From an uncultured Bordetella sp. (GTDB taxonomy: Bacteria > Pseudomonadota > Gammaproteobacteria > Burkholderiales > Burkholderiaceae_B), in NCBI GenBank assembly GCA_937881145.1, contig CALGFL010000286.1:1-5373 (forward strand): DNA of 5,373 nucleotides. The letters run 5' to 3'. Positions 1 through 5,373 of this stretch are shown here, piece after piece. Position numbers and translations under genes: made by a program. Position 1 is the first letter of the stretch. Each line of letters starts with the position of its first letter. The notes beneath the pieces were generated by a model. The model saw only the letters and a list, made by a program, of their open reading frames with translations, searched no databases and was not told where the DNA came from.

Positions 1-457
1 GCGAGATGAAAACTTCGGGCCTGGGGCCGCGCGACAAGGCCACGCGCGTACCGTCGTTGAGCCGCTGGTTGAGCATGAGCAGCGGGCCGCGCATGGCGTC
101 GCGCATGCGTTCGTATTCGGGCGGCAGCGGCGGCGGCTCGTGCTCGTGCCAGCGGCGGTCGGGGCGCCGCTGCAGGCGTGCTTCGGGCGGCAGCAGGCGC
201 GACCACAAATGCCATTGGCCCTGCGATGCCACGCGCACGAAATTGGAGCGGTCTTCGGCGGGAATCTGTGCCAGGGCGGCGCGCAAGGTGCGGATGGTCG
301 TGGCCACGTACTCGATGGCCACCTTGTCCAGGAATTGATTGCGCAGATAGGTGACGGTGGCCAGCGTGGCCGCCTGGGCCAGCAGCGCCGAGCCCAGGAC
401 CAGCAGGATGAGGCGCGCGCGCAGCGACCGCGGCACCAGGAACTGCAAAAAACCCAT
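1..457 (-). CDS. Sensor histidine kinase, N-terminal part (truncated by window edge)
   Basis: This is probably the membrane sensor kinase partner of the adjacent response regulator. The visible 152 residues start at an ATG whose A is also the last base of the regulator's TGA stop, a one-base overlap typical of coupled regulator-kinase pairs. Residues 1-14 are short and basic (PRSLRAR) and would be cytoplasmic. Residues about 15-37 form a hydrophobic membrane helix. From about residue 38 the chain becomes hydrophilic and should be the periplasmic sensor region, with a His/Pro-rich patch (HEHEPPPLPP, residues 104-113). The layout resembles EnvZ/RstB-type kinases. The second membrane helix, HAMP, the H-box and the ATPase domain all lie beyond the left edge, so kinase identity rests on gene order, overlap and topology and not on catalytic motifs. 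The signal sensed is unknown. The His-rich patch could hint at a metal or pH input, but this is speculative. Confidence 0.8.
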   Translation of the reverse strand, partial: MGFLQFLVPRSLRARLILLVLGSALLAQAATLATVTYLRNQFLDKVAIEYVATTIRTLRAALAQIPAEDRSNFVRVASQGQWHLWSRLLPPEARLQRRPDRRWHEHEPPPLPPEYERMRDAMRGPLLMLNQRLNDGTRVALSRGPRPEVFIS

Positions 458-1155
458 CAAGGCGAGAACCGGTAGCCGATGCCCCAGACGGTCTGGATCC
501 AGCGCGGTTGCTTGGGGTCGTCTTCGATGGCGCGCCGCAGGCGCAAGATGGCGATGTCGATGGCGCGGTCGTTGCGCTCGCCGTCGTCGTCGCGCGCCAG
601 GGACAGCAGGCGCTCGCGCGACAGGGGCTTGCCGGCGTTCTTGACCAGGGCTTCGAGCAGGTTGATTTCGCCTCCGGTCAGCTTGACCACGGTGTCGTCG
701 CGCGTGAGTTGGCGCGTGGCCGGGTCGAACACGAAGGGGCCGAAAGGCACCGGCGCATCTTTGGTGAGCGCCGAAGGACCGCGCTTGCGGCGCAGGACGG
801 CCTCGATGCGGGCCAGCAGTTCGCGCGGGTCGAAAGGCTTGCCCAGGTAATCGTCGGCGCCGGCTTCCAGGCCGATGATGCGGTCGACGGCTTCGTCGCG
901 CGCGGTCAGCAGGATGACGGGGATGTCTTCGCCCTGCTCGCGCAGGCGGCGGCAGGCATCGGCGCCGTCGCCGCCGGGCAGCATGCGGTCCAGGACCAGC
1001 AGATCGGGCGAATAGCGGGCGATGCGGGCCGGCAGGTCGCTGGCGTCGGGCGCCAGCAAGGTGTCGTAGCCGTGCCGATTGAGGTAGTCGGCCAGCAGCT
1101 GGCGCAGGGCGGGGTCGTCGTCGACGACGAGCAGTTTGGTGTGAGTCGAATCCAT
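457..1155 (-). CDS. OmpR/PhoB-family response regulator transcription factor
   Basis: This is a cytoplasmic DNA-binding response regulator of 232 residues, the normal length for the family. The receiver domain spans about residues 7-122. It has the acidic pocket D12-D13-D14, the phosphoacceptor D56 in LLVLDRMLP, T84 in LLTAR, and K106 in the GKPF motif. A short linker leads to a winged-helix DNA-binding domain (about 137-231) with the family's typical wing ending WGIGYRF. The ATG at 1155 was chosen because it puts five to six residues before the first receiver strand. An in-frame TTG at 1191 would add 12 residues with no family character. No strong Shine-Dalgarno precedes either start. The arginine in LDRMLP replaces the usual hydrophobic residue after the phosphoacceptor. 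The kinase gene follows with a one-base overlap, so the two are cotranscribed. It is not obviously RisA, OmpR or PhoP, so no symbol is given. The target genes are unknown; autoregulation through the upstream repeats is possible. Confidence 0.95.
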   Translation of the reverse strand: MDSTHTKLLVVDDDPALRQLLADYLNRHGYDTLLAPDASDLPARIARYSPDLLVLDRMLPGGDGADACRRLREQGEDIPVILLTARDEAVDRIIGLEAGADDYLGKPFDPRELLARIEAVLRRKRGPSALTKDAPVPFGPFVFDPATRQLTRDDTVVKLTGGEINLLEALVKNAGKPLSRERLLSLARDDDGERNDRAIDIAILRLRRAIEDDPKQPRWIQTVWGIGYRFSP

Positions 1156-1198
1156 GGACGGAATAGTCGCGCTTGGGCTTGATGGGCGCAAGGGGGCG

Positions 1199-1221
1199 GG
1201 TAATGTATTGAAAATATTACC
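1199..1221. promoter_or_regulatory. Operator-like 23-bp imperfect palindrome
   Basis: GGTAAT and ATTACC form perfect outer arms around an 11-base AT-rich centre; nine of eleven base pairs across the 23-bp dyad match. It ends 44 bases upstream of the response-regulator ATG, where it could overlap the promoter of that operon. The dyad symmetry suggests a homodimeric repressor or activator site. OmpR-family regulators usually prefer direct repeats, so the binding protein may be something else. No T-run follows on either strand, so a terminator is unlikely. Confidence 0.4.
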
Positions 1222-1250
1222 GTCTTTGGAAACGAGCTTGAATTATCAAC

Positions 1251-1277
1251 TTGTCATCGAGTTCTTGGAATTGTCAT
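1251..1277. repeat. Pair of TTGTCAT direct repeats, 20 bp apart
   Basis: TTGTCAT occurs at 1251-1257 and 1271-1277. The start-to-start distance of 20 bp is about two helical turns, so both copies face the same side of the DNA. Tandem half-sites in helical phase are how OmpR/PhoB-family regulators commonly bind, and such a regulator is encoded about 100 bases to the left. A role as its binding site is an inference from position and geometry only. Confidence 0.35.
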
Positions 1278-1314
1278 TTTGGGGGCTTGGTTCTCTTCGT
1301 TTTCCTAGTTCTTT

Positions 1315-1327
1315 GGGTTCTTAACCC
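1315..1327. repeat. Small perfect inverted repeat
   Basis: GGGTT and AACCC flank a three-base CTT loop, forming a perfect 5-bp stem. It lies in the AT-richer half of the intergenic region and includes the third GTTCTT copy. It is too short and has no U-tract for a terminator. It may be part of a binding site or chance. Confidence 0.25.
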
Positions 1328-1367
1328 GTCCTGTGCCCATTGGGTATGCCTTGTCCGCTTCGACGTG

Positions 1368-1386
1368 GCGGGGCGCTTTACCCCGC
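1368..1386. repeat. GC-rich hairpin in the recQ upstream region
   Basis: GCGGGG (1368-1373) pairs with CCCCGC (1381-1386) around a seven-base loop, giving a stable 6-bp all-GC stem. It sits 77 bases before the recQ start. No T-run follows in either direction, so it is not a standard intrinsic terminator. It could fold in a long recQ leader if transcription starts upstream, or act as a protein site. Confidence 0.3.
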
Positions 1387-1427
1387 GGCGCCGATGCGGC
1401 TCAAGAACTCGACATCCCGATAATGCG

Positions 1428-1433
1428 TAAAAT
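1428..1433 (+). promoter_or_regulatory. Possible -10 element for recQ
   Basis: TAAAAT matches five of six positions of the sigma-70 -10 consensus and lies in the short AT-rich stretch just before recQ. Transcription would begin near 1440, leaving a leader of about 22 bases. The region where a -35 box should sit (about 1405-1410) has no good match. An alternative -10, GATAAT at 1419-1424, has the same problem. Confidence 0.3.
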
Positions 1434-1462
1434 TTCCCTCATGCACTCCTTGCGCTTTCCCC

Positions 1463-3277
1463 ATGTCTGACGATTCCCGCGCCCTCGACGTTCTGCGGCG
1501 CGTCTTCGGTTACGAATCCTTCCGCGGTGAACAGCAGGCCGTCGTCGAACACGTGATCGGCGGCGGCGATGCCCTGGTTCTCATGCCTACGGGCGGCGGC
1601 AAATCGCTCTGCTATCAGATCCCGTCGCTGGTGCGCGAAGGCACCGGCGTGGTGGTGTCGCCGCTCATCGCGCTCATGCAGGACCAGGTCGACGCGCTGA
1701 CCGAACTGGGCGTGCGGGCGGCTTTTCTCAATTCGACGCAGGATTGGCAGCAGGTCAAAGACGTCGAGCGGGCCTTCCTGGCCGGCGAGTTGGATCTGCT
1801 CTACGTGGCGCCCGAGCGGTTGATGACCGACCGCTGCCTGCAGCTGCTGGGCCGCGGCCGCATTGCACTCTTTGCCATCGACGAAGCGCATTGCGTCTCG
1901 CAATGGGGACACGACTTCCGGCCCGAGTATCTGCAACTGTCCATGCTGCACGAGCGCTGGCCCGAAGTGCCGCGCATCGCGCTCACCGCCACGGCCACGG
2001 CCATGACGCGCACGGAGATCGCGCAGCGTCTGGCGCTGGATGCGGCGCGGCATTTCGTCGCGAGCTTCGATCGGCCCAATATCCGTTATCGCATCGTCGA
2101 AAAGAACGAGGTCCGCAAACAGTTGCTGGATCTGGTCCGCGGCGAGCACCAGGGCGAGTCGGGCGTGGTGTATTGCCTGTCGCGCAACCGGGTCGAAGAG
2201 ACCGCCGATTTTCTGTGCGAGCACGGCATCGACGCCCTGCCCTATCACGCGGGGCTGAGCGCCGCGGTGCGCGCGGCAAACCAATCGCGCTTTCTGCGCG
2301 AAGACGGCGTGGTCATGGTGGCCACCATTGCCTTCGGCATGGGCATCGACAAGCCGGACGTACGCTTTGTCGCGCACATCGATCTGCCCAAATCGGTGGA
2401 AGGCTACTACCAGGAAACCGGCCGGGCGGGCCGCGACGGGCAGCCGGCCTCGGCCTGGCTGGCCTATGGCTTGCAGGACGTGGTACAGCAGCGCCGCATG
2501 ATCGACGAATCGCCGGGCGACGAAGTATTTCGCCGCCGCCTGGGGCAAAACCTGGACGCGATGCTGGGGCTGTGCGAAACGGTGGAATGCCGGCGCGTGC
2601 GCCTCCTGGCGTATTTCGGCCAGACGATCACGGCCTGCGGCAACTGCGACGTGTGCCTGGAACCGCCTCAGGCCTGGGACGGCACGGTAGCGGCGCAGAA
2701 GGCCCTGTCGGCGGTGTATCGCCTGCAGCAGCGCGGGCAGCGCTATGGCGCCGGGCACTTGATCGACATTCTGCGCGGCAAGAGCACCGACCGCACGCGG
2801 CAGCACGACCATGAATCGCTGAGCGTGTTCGGCGTGGGCCAGGATCTTTCCGAGCAGACCTGGCGCGGCGTGCTGCGCCAGCTGCTGGCGCAGGGCCTCT
2901 TGATGATCGACGGCGAGGGTTATGGCACTTTCGGCCTGACCGAAGCCAGCCGGACCGTGCTCAAGGGCGAGCAGAAAATCATGCTGCGCCGGGATCTGGA
3001 AAAAAAGGAAAAAGCGCCGCGCGGCAGTTCGCGCGCCAAGGCGCTCGCGGTGGATCTGCCGCCCGAAGCGCTATCGCTGTTCGAGACCCTGCGCGCCTGG
3101 CGCGGCGAAGTGGCCAAGAGCCACGGCGTGCCGGCCTATGTGATCTTCCACGACGCCACGCTGCGCGAGATCGCCATGGCGCGGCCGGCCTCGCTGGACG
3201 AGCTCGGGCACATCAGCGGCGTGGGCGCGCGCAAGCTGGATGCCTACGGCGCGGACATCCTCAGCCAGGTGCGCTGA
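1463..3277 (+). CDS. recQ: ATP-dependent DNA helicase RecQ
   Basis: RecQ is a cytoplasmic 3'-5' superfamily 2 helicase that acts in recombination repair and in processing of stalled replication forks. The 604-residue protein has the complete domain order. The helicase core has motif 0 ([10 protein letters not shown], 15-24), Walker A PTGGGKS (42-48), DEAH (140-143) followed by the aromatic-rich loop [13 protein letters not shown] (144-156), TATAT motif III (175-179), and motifs V/VI ending in [10 protein letters not shown] (317-326). The RQC region carries four zinc-ligand cysteines, C376, C392, C395 and C398, then a winged helix (about 405-510). A C-terminal HRDC domain spans about 533-604. 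A lysine-rich linker (513-526) joins the last two. The ATG at 1463 puts motif 0 at the family's usual position, although the upstream sequence has no clear Shine-Dalgarno. The gene is monocistronic as far as the window shows, and converges on the bd-like operon with nine bases between stop codons. No key residue is missing. Confidence 0.98.
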   Translation: MSDDSRALDVLRRVFGYESFRGEQQAVVEHVIGGGDALVLMPTGGGKSLCYQIPSLVREGTGVVVSPLIALMQDQVDALTELGVRAAFLNSTQDWQQVKDVERAFLAGELDLLYVAPERLMTDRCLQLLGRGRIALFAIDEAHCVSQWGHDFRPEYLQLSMLHERWPEVPRIALTATATAMTRTEIAQRLALDAARHFVASFDRPNIRYRIVEKNEVRKQLLDLVRGEHQGESGVVYCLSRNRVEETADFLCEHGIDALPYHAGLSAAVRAANQSRFLREDGVVMVATIAFGMGIDKPDVRFVAHIDLPKSVEGYYQETGRAGRDGQPASAWLAYGLQDVVQQRRMIDESPGDEVFRRRLGQNLDAMLGLCETVECRRVRLLAYFGQTITACGNCDVCLEPPQAWDGTVAAQKALSAVYRLQQRGQRYGAGHLIDILRGKSTDRTRQHDHESLSVFGVGQDLSEQTWRGVLRQLLAQGLLMIDGEGYGTFGLTEASRTVLKGEQKIMLRRDLEKKEKAPRGSSRAKALAVDLPPEALSLFETLRAWRGEVAKSHGVPAYVIFHDATLREIAMARPASLDELGHISGVGARKLDAYGADILSQVR

Positions 3278-3286
3278 GCGGCACCC

Positions 3287-4315
3287 CTAGCCGCGCGCCT
3301 TGCCGAACACCGTGCGGTAGGCCAGCACGTTGAACACCAGCACCACCGGCACGCCGACGATCACGCCGGCCAGGGTCATGCGCATCGAGGCCACCGACCC
3401 GGCGCTGTCCCACAAGGTCATGTCGTCCAGTACCAGATAGGGGAAGAAGCTGTAGGCCAGTCCGCCCAGCATCAGCAGATAGAGACCCACGCACAGCGCG
3501 AAGGGCAGCCAGCTGCGCAGTTGATCGGACTTGGACGCCAGCCGGGCCAGCACGATTTCCATGCCGACGAAGCACATCAGCATCACAGCCCAGATCGTGG
3601 CCGAAATGCCCAGGTGCTGCACGTCGCTCCATTTTGCGAACACGCCCGAGTTGACCAGACCGAGCGTCACGGCGATCGCCACCATGCCCACCGCCGTCCA
3701 GCGCACCGTGTGGCGGGCCCAGCCGATCGCGTAGCGCTGCAGATCGCCCTCGACCCGCATCACCAGCCAGCAGGCGCCCAGCAGCGCATAGGCCGCCACC
3801 GCACACACGCCCACGAACAGCGAGAAGCCCAGATAGCCCGGATCTGTCTGGTAGCTGGTGACGATGCGGCCCAAGGCCGCGCCCTGCCCCAGCGCCGCCA
3901 GCAGCGACCCGAGCCAGAAGCCCAGCATCCAGCGCGGCTTGTGCCGGGCGCTGGCGCGCAGGCGGAATTCGAAAGCCACGCTACGCAGCATCATGCCCAG
4001 GGTCATGCAGGCCAACGGGGCGTACAGATTGCCCAGCACCTGCCCCCAGGCAAACGGAAAAGCCGCGCAGAACAGGCCCACGCCCAGAAGTGGCCAGAAT
4101 TCATTGGCGTCGCGCCAGGCGCTGAGCATGGACAGCATCTGCGGCCGCGATTCCGCCGGCGCCAGCTGCAGCAGCAGCCCCACGCCGATGTCGAAGCCGT
4201 CGAACACGAGGCCCGCCGCGAGCAGCAGCAGCAGAATGACCAGGAAGACCATGGGCATCCAGAAAGCGGGGTCGCCGATGGCGAGCCCTTGCGAAGCAGC
4301 CAGTTCCGCGATCAT
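3287..4315 (-). CDS. cydB: Cytochrome bd oxidase subunit II homologue (CydB/CioB type)
   Basis: This 342-residue integral membrane protein has the length and spacing of CydB/CioB, the subunit that pairs with CydA in the quinol-oxidizing cytochrome bd complex of the inner membrane. Family signatures include the first helix ending FDGFDIGVG (38-46), the DxNExW segment (69-74), AAFP (84-87), LRSVAFEFR (110-118) in place of the usual FRxVxFxxR, and near the C terminus GLAYSFFPY (286-294) and a final helix ending YRTVFGK. About eight membrane helices are expected. The tryptophan of the normally conserved WDGN motif is Arg68, while the following Asp69 is kept. The ATG at 4315 is preceded by GGAGG at six-base spacing and overlaps the upstream subunit I stop as ATGA, indicating translational coupling. 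No CydX-like small gene follows: recQ's end lies nine bases downstream. The symbol denotes the family; since the partner subunit lacks heme ligands, true oxidase function is doubtful. Confidence 0.9.
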   Translation of the reverse strand: MIAELAASQGLAIGDPAFWMPMVFLVILLLLLAAGLVFDGFDIGVGLLLQLAPAESRPQMLSMLSAWRDANEFWPLLGVGLFCAAFPFAWGQVLGNLYAPLACMTLGMMLRSVAFEFRLRASARHKPRWMLGFWLGSLLAALGQGAALGRIVTSYQTDPGYLGFSLFVGVCAVAAYALLGACWLVMRVEGDLQRYAIGWARHTVRWTAVGMVAIAVTLGLVNSGVFAKWSDVQHLGISATIWAVMLMCFVGMEIVLARLASKSDQLRSWLPFALCVGLYLLMLGGLAYSFFPYLVLDDMTLWDSAGSVASMRMTLAGVIVGVPVVLVFNVLAYRTVFGKARG

Positions 4316-5373
4316 GCCGGGCCTCCCGCCGTTTTGCGCACCGGCACCACGCCATAGCGCACCGCGTGCAGCAGCATGCCCACGAAGGCCGCGGACAGCA
4401 CCGCGTACAGCGCGGCATAGCCCGCGATGCTGAGCAGCAAGGTGCTCGAGGCCGTCGGCCTGAACACGTCGCTCAGATTGATGCTGCGATTGACCACATA
4501 GGGCAGCAGTCCCACCAGCGATACGCACCAGCCCAGCATAACCAGCAGGCCGCCCGAAAAGCTCATGCCCACCAGCATCTTGCGCCAGCGCGATCCCAGC
4601 ACCGCCAGGTCCATGCGCCGCCTGAAGGTGCGCAGCAAGGTCAGCACCGACGCGACGCCCATCGACAGGGCCAGGAGCGCCGAGACGCGCAGCAGCCAGA
4701 ACGACAGCGCCACCGGCGGGCGCGGGCCGGTGAACTTGTCCAGCCCCAGATAGCCCTTGTCGTCGCGGCCCAGCCAGCGGCCGCCCGTGCCGTGAACGGC
4801 CAGCAGGACACGGTTGGTCTGCGTGCTCGCATCGGGAAAGCCCAGCAGGATCAGTTCGGGCTCGTCGCCGCTATGCCAATAGCCGGCCAGCGTGGCGGCC
4901 TTGACCGGCTGATAGCGGCTGATGACATCGCCCATGCCCGACGCCGCCAGGGCCTGCAGCAACGAGGCCAGCACTGCCACGATCAACGCCGTCTTGAAGG
5001 CGCAGCGCTCGCCGTCGCCGGGCGGGCGGCGCAGCGCCTGCAGCGCCGTGACGCCCATGATGAGGAAGGAGGTCGCCAGCGCCGCGCCCAGCACGGTCAG
5101 CAACAGGCTCCAGCCGAAGGAGGGATTGAAGATCACCTGGAACCAGTCATAGACCTGGTAGCGGCCATCCACCATGGCGACGCCGTCGGGCGTCTGCATC
5201 CAGGAATTCGCCGCCGCCATCCACGCCGCGGCCAGGAGCAGGCCCAGGGCCACCATGAAGACGGACAAGGTGTGGACGGTGTCGGACACCCGGCGCTGGC
5301 CGAACAGCATCACGCCCAGAAAGCACGACTTCAGCACGAAGACCGACAGCACGGCGTAGCCGCGGTTGGCGAG
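4312..5373 (-). CDS. cydA: Cytochrome bd subunit I homologue (CydA/CioA type) lacking heme ligands, 5' end outside window
   Basis: The visible 353 residues are the C-terminal three quarters of a CydA/CioA-family membrane protein; the frame is open to the right edge. Visible residue 1 is the Leu at the edge. Structural hallmarks are kept: FGxxRVSDxVH (24-34), ANSWMQTP (55-62), FNPSF (82-86), QPVK (155-158), GFPD (178-181), RPPV (218-221). The Q-loop is short, as in CioA. In contrast, residues that ligate hemes or conduct protons in E. coli CydA are replaced in my hand alignment: H186 is Leu92, M393 is Ser231 (R391 is kept as Arg229), E445 is Leu286, E99 is Ala7, E107 is Lys15, Q-loop E257 is Ala163, and GRQPW is GLLPY (288-292). 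H126 and K252 equivalents remain (His34, Lys158). The frame is intact and coupled to the next gene, so it looks maintained. It may be a pseudoenzyme or use another redox partner; oxidase activity is unlikely. The family is certain, the function is not. Confidence 0.9.
   Translation of the reverse strand, partial: LANRGYAVLSVFVLKSCFLGVMLFGQRRVSDTVHTLSVFMVALGLLLAAAWMAAANSWMQTPDGVAMVDGRYQVYDWFQVIFNPSFGWSLLLTVLGAALATSFLIMGVTALQALRRPPGDGERCAFKTALIVAVLASLLQALAASGMGDVISRYQPVKAATLAGYWHSGDEPELILLGFPDASTQTNRVLLAVHGTGGRWLGRDDKGYLGLDKFTGPRPPVALSFWLLRVSALLALSMGVASVLTLLRTFRRRMDLAVLGSRWRKMLVGMSFSGGLLVMLGWCVSLVGLLPYVVNRSINLSDVFRPTASSTLLLSIAGYAALYAVLSAAFVGMLLHAVRYGVVPVRKTAGGPA
4322..4326 (-). promoter_or_regulatory. 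Ribosome binding site for the subunit II gene
   Basis: GGAGG on the minus strand lies six bases before the ATG at 4315, inside the last codons of the subunit I gene. It fixes the subunit II start and supports coupling through the ATGA overlap at 4312-4315. It also argues against a longer frame that is open further upstream. Confidence 0.8.

Larger units (their letters stand above)
1156..1462. promoter_or_regulatory. Divergent intergenic region between response regulator and recQ
   Basis: These 307 bases separate the start codons of the leftward two-component operon and rightward recQ, so they must hold promoters for both. The section 1200-1325 is clearly more AT-rich than the coding DNA around it. 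I see no credible protein gene or tRNA here. The content is a set of short repeats listed separately: a 23-bp imperfect palindrome, a pair of TTGTCAT direct repeats, three GTTCTT copies (1261-1266, 1308-1313, 1317-1322) and two small hairpins. No match to the sigma-70 consensus with both boxes well spaced was found on either strand, so the exact promoters are uncertain. Confidence 0.7.

Noticed and set aside
508..1182. Open frame of 224 codons antisense to the response regulator
   Set aside because: Low-complexity Gly/Gln/Val/Ala composition without motifs; it is a shadow of the regulator's GC-rich codons.
1156..1191. TTG start at 1191 for the response regulator
   Set aside because: It adds 12 residues unlike any receiver domain; the ATG at 1155 gives the standard N terminus.
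1441..1470. Nine-codon leader ORF overlapping the recQ start
   Set aside because: It starts at an ATG without a ribosome binding site and has no attenuation-like codons or paired hairpins; probably chance.
1439..2812. Long open frame of 457 codons antisense to recQ
   Set aside because: It mirrors recQ codons on the opposite strand, as GC-rich genes often do, and its protein is rich in His, Arg, Ala and Gln with no recognisable domain. RecQ is complete and unmistakable.
3278..3294. GCGGC/GCCGC stem across the recQ-subunit II junction as a bidirectional terminator
   Set aside because: Only five base pairs with a seven-base loop and no T-run on either side; too weak to call a terminator.
3521..4357. 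Plus-strand open frame of 278 codons opposite subunit II
   Set aside because: His/Gln/Arg-rich translation with no domain, opposite a clear membrane protein gene.
4316..4528. Upstream extension of the subunit II gene by 71 codons
   Set aside because: The extension lies within the subunit I coding region and is not membrane-like. The ATG at 4315 has a good ribosome binding site and matches the family N terminus.
4312..5373. Subunit I homologue as a pseudogene
   Set aside because: There is no stop or frameshift over 353 codons, codon use matches the neighbours, structural motifs are conserved, and it overlaps the next gene by ATGA. The losses are concentrated at functional residues, which fits repurposing better than decay.

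Overview
The window looks like chromosomal DNA from a GC-rich betaproteobacterium. The overall character of the RecQ, OmpR-type regulator and CioA/CioB-type proteins would fit Bordetella, Achromobacter or another Alcaligenaceae genus, but this placement is an impression from protein style and base composition, not a database match. There are no mobile elements, tRNA or rRNA genes, or CRISPR arrays. Every gene is tightly packed and uses GC-rich codons.

From left to right: (1) positions 1-1155, minus strand, hold a two-component system. A complete OmpR-family response regulator comes first in transcription, followed by the N-terminal part of its sensor histidine kinase, which runs off the left edge. 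The two genes overlap by one base. (2) Positions 1156-1462 are a 307-base divergent intergenic region, visibly more AT-rich than its surroundings. It carries several short inverted and direct repeats that look like regulatory sites. (3) Positions 1463-3277, plus strand, encode a complete three-domain RecQ DNA helicase. (4) Positions 3287 to the right edge, minus strand, encode a two-gene membrane operon: a cytochrome bd subunit I homologue, open at the right edge, overlapping by ATGA a complete subunit II homologue. This operon converges on recQ with only nine bases between the stop codons.

The most interesting item is the subunit I homologue. Aligned by eye, it is clearly a member of the CydA/CioA family and keeps its structural signatures (ANSWMQTP, the NPSF turn, QPxK, GFPD, RPPV). 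However, almost every residue that binds a heme or serves catalysis in E. coli CydA is replaced within the visible part: H186 by Leu, M393 by Ser, E445 by Leu, E99 by Ala, E107 by Lys and the Q-loop E257 by Ala, and the GRQPW motif reads GLLPY. The reading frame is intact over 353 codons and is translationally coupled to a subunit II gene. This suggests a maintained protein that is no longer an ordinary quinol oxidase, rather than a decaying pseudogene. The N-terminal part, with the equivalent of H19, lies outside the window.

The three units (two-component system, recQ, bd-like operon) have no evident functional link. Whether the response regulator controls either neighbour cannot be decided from this sequence.
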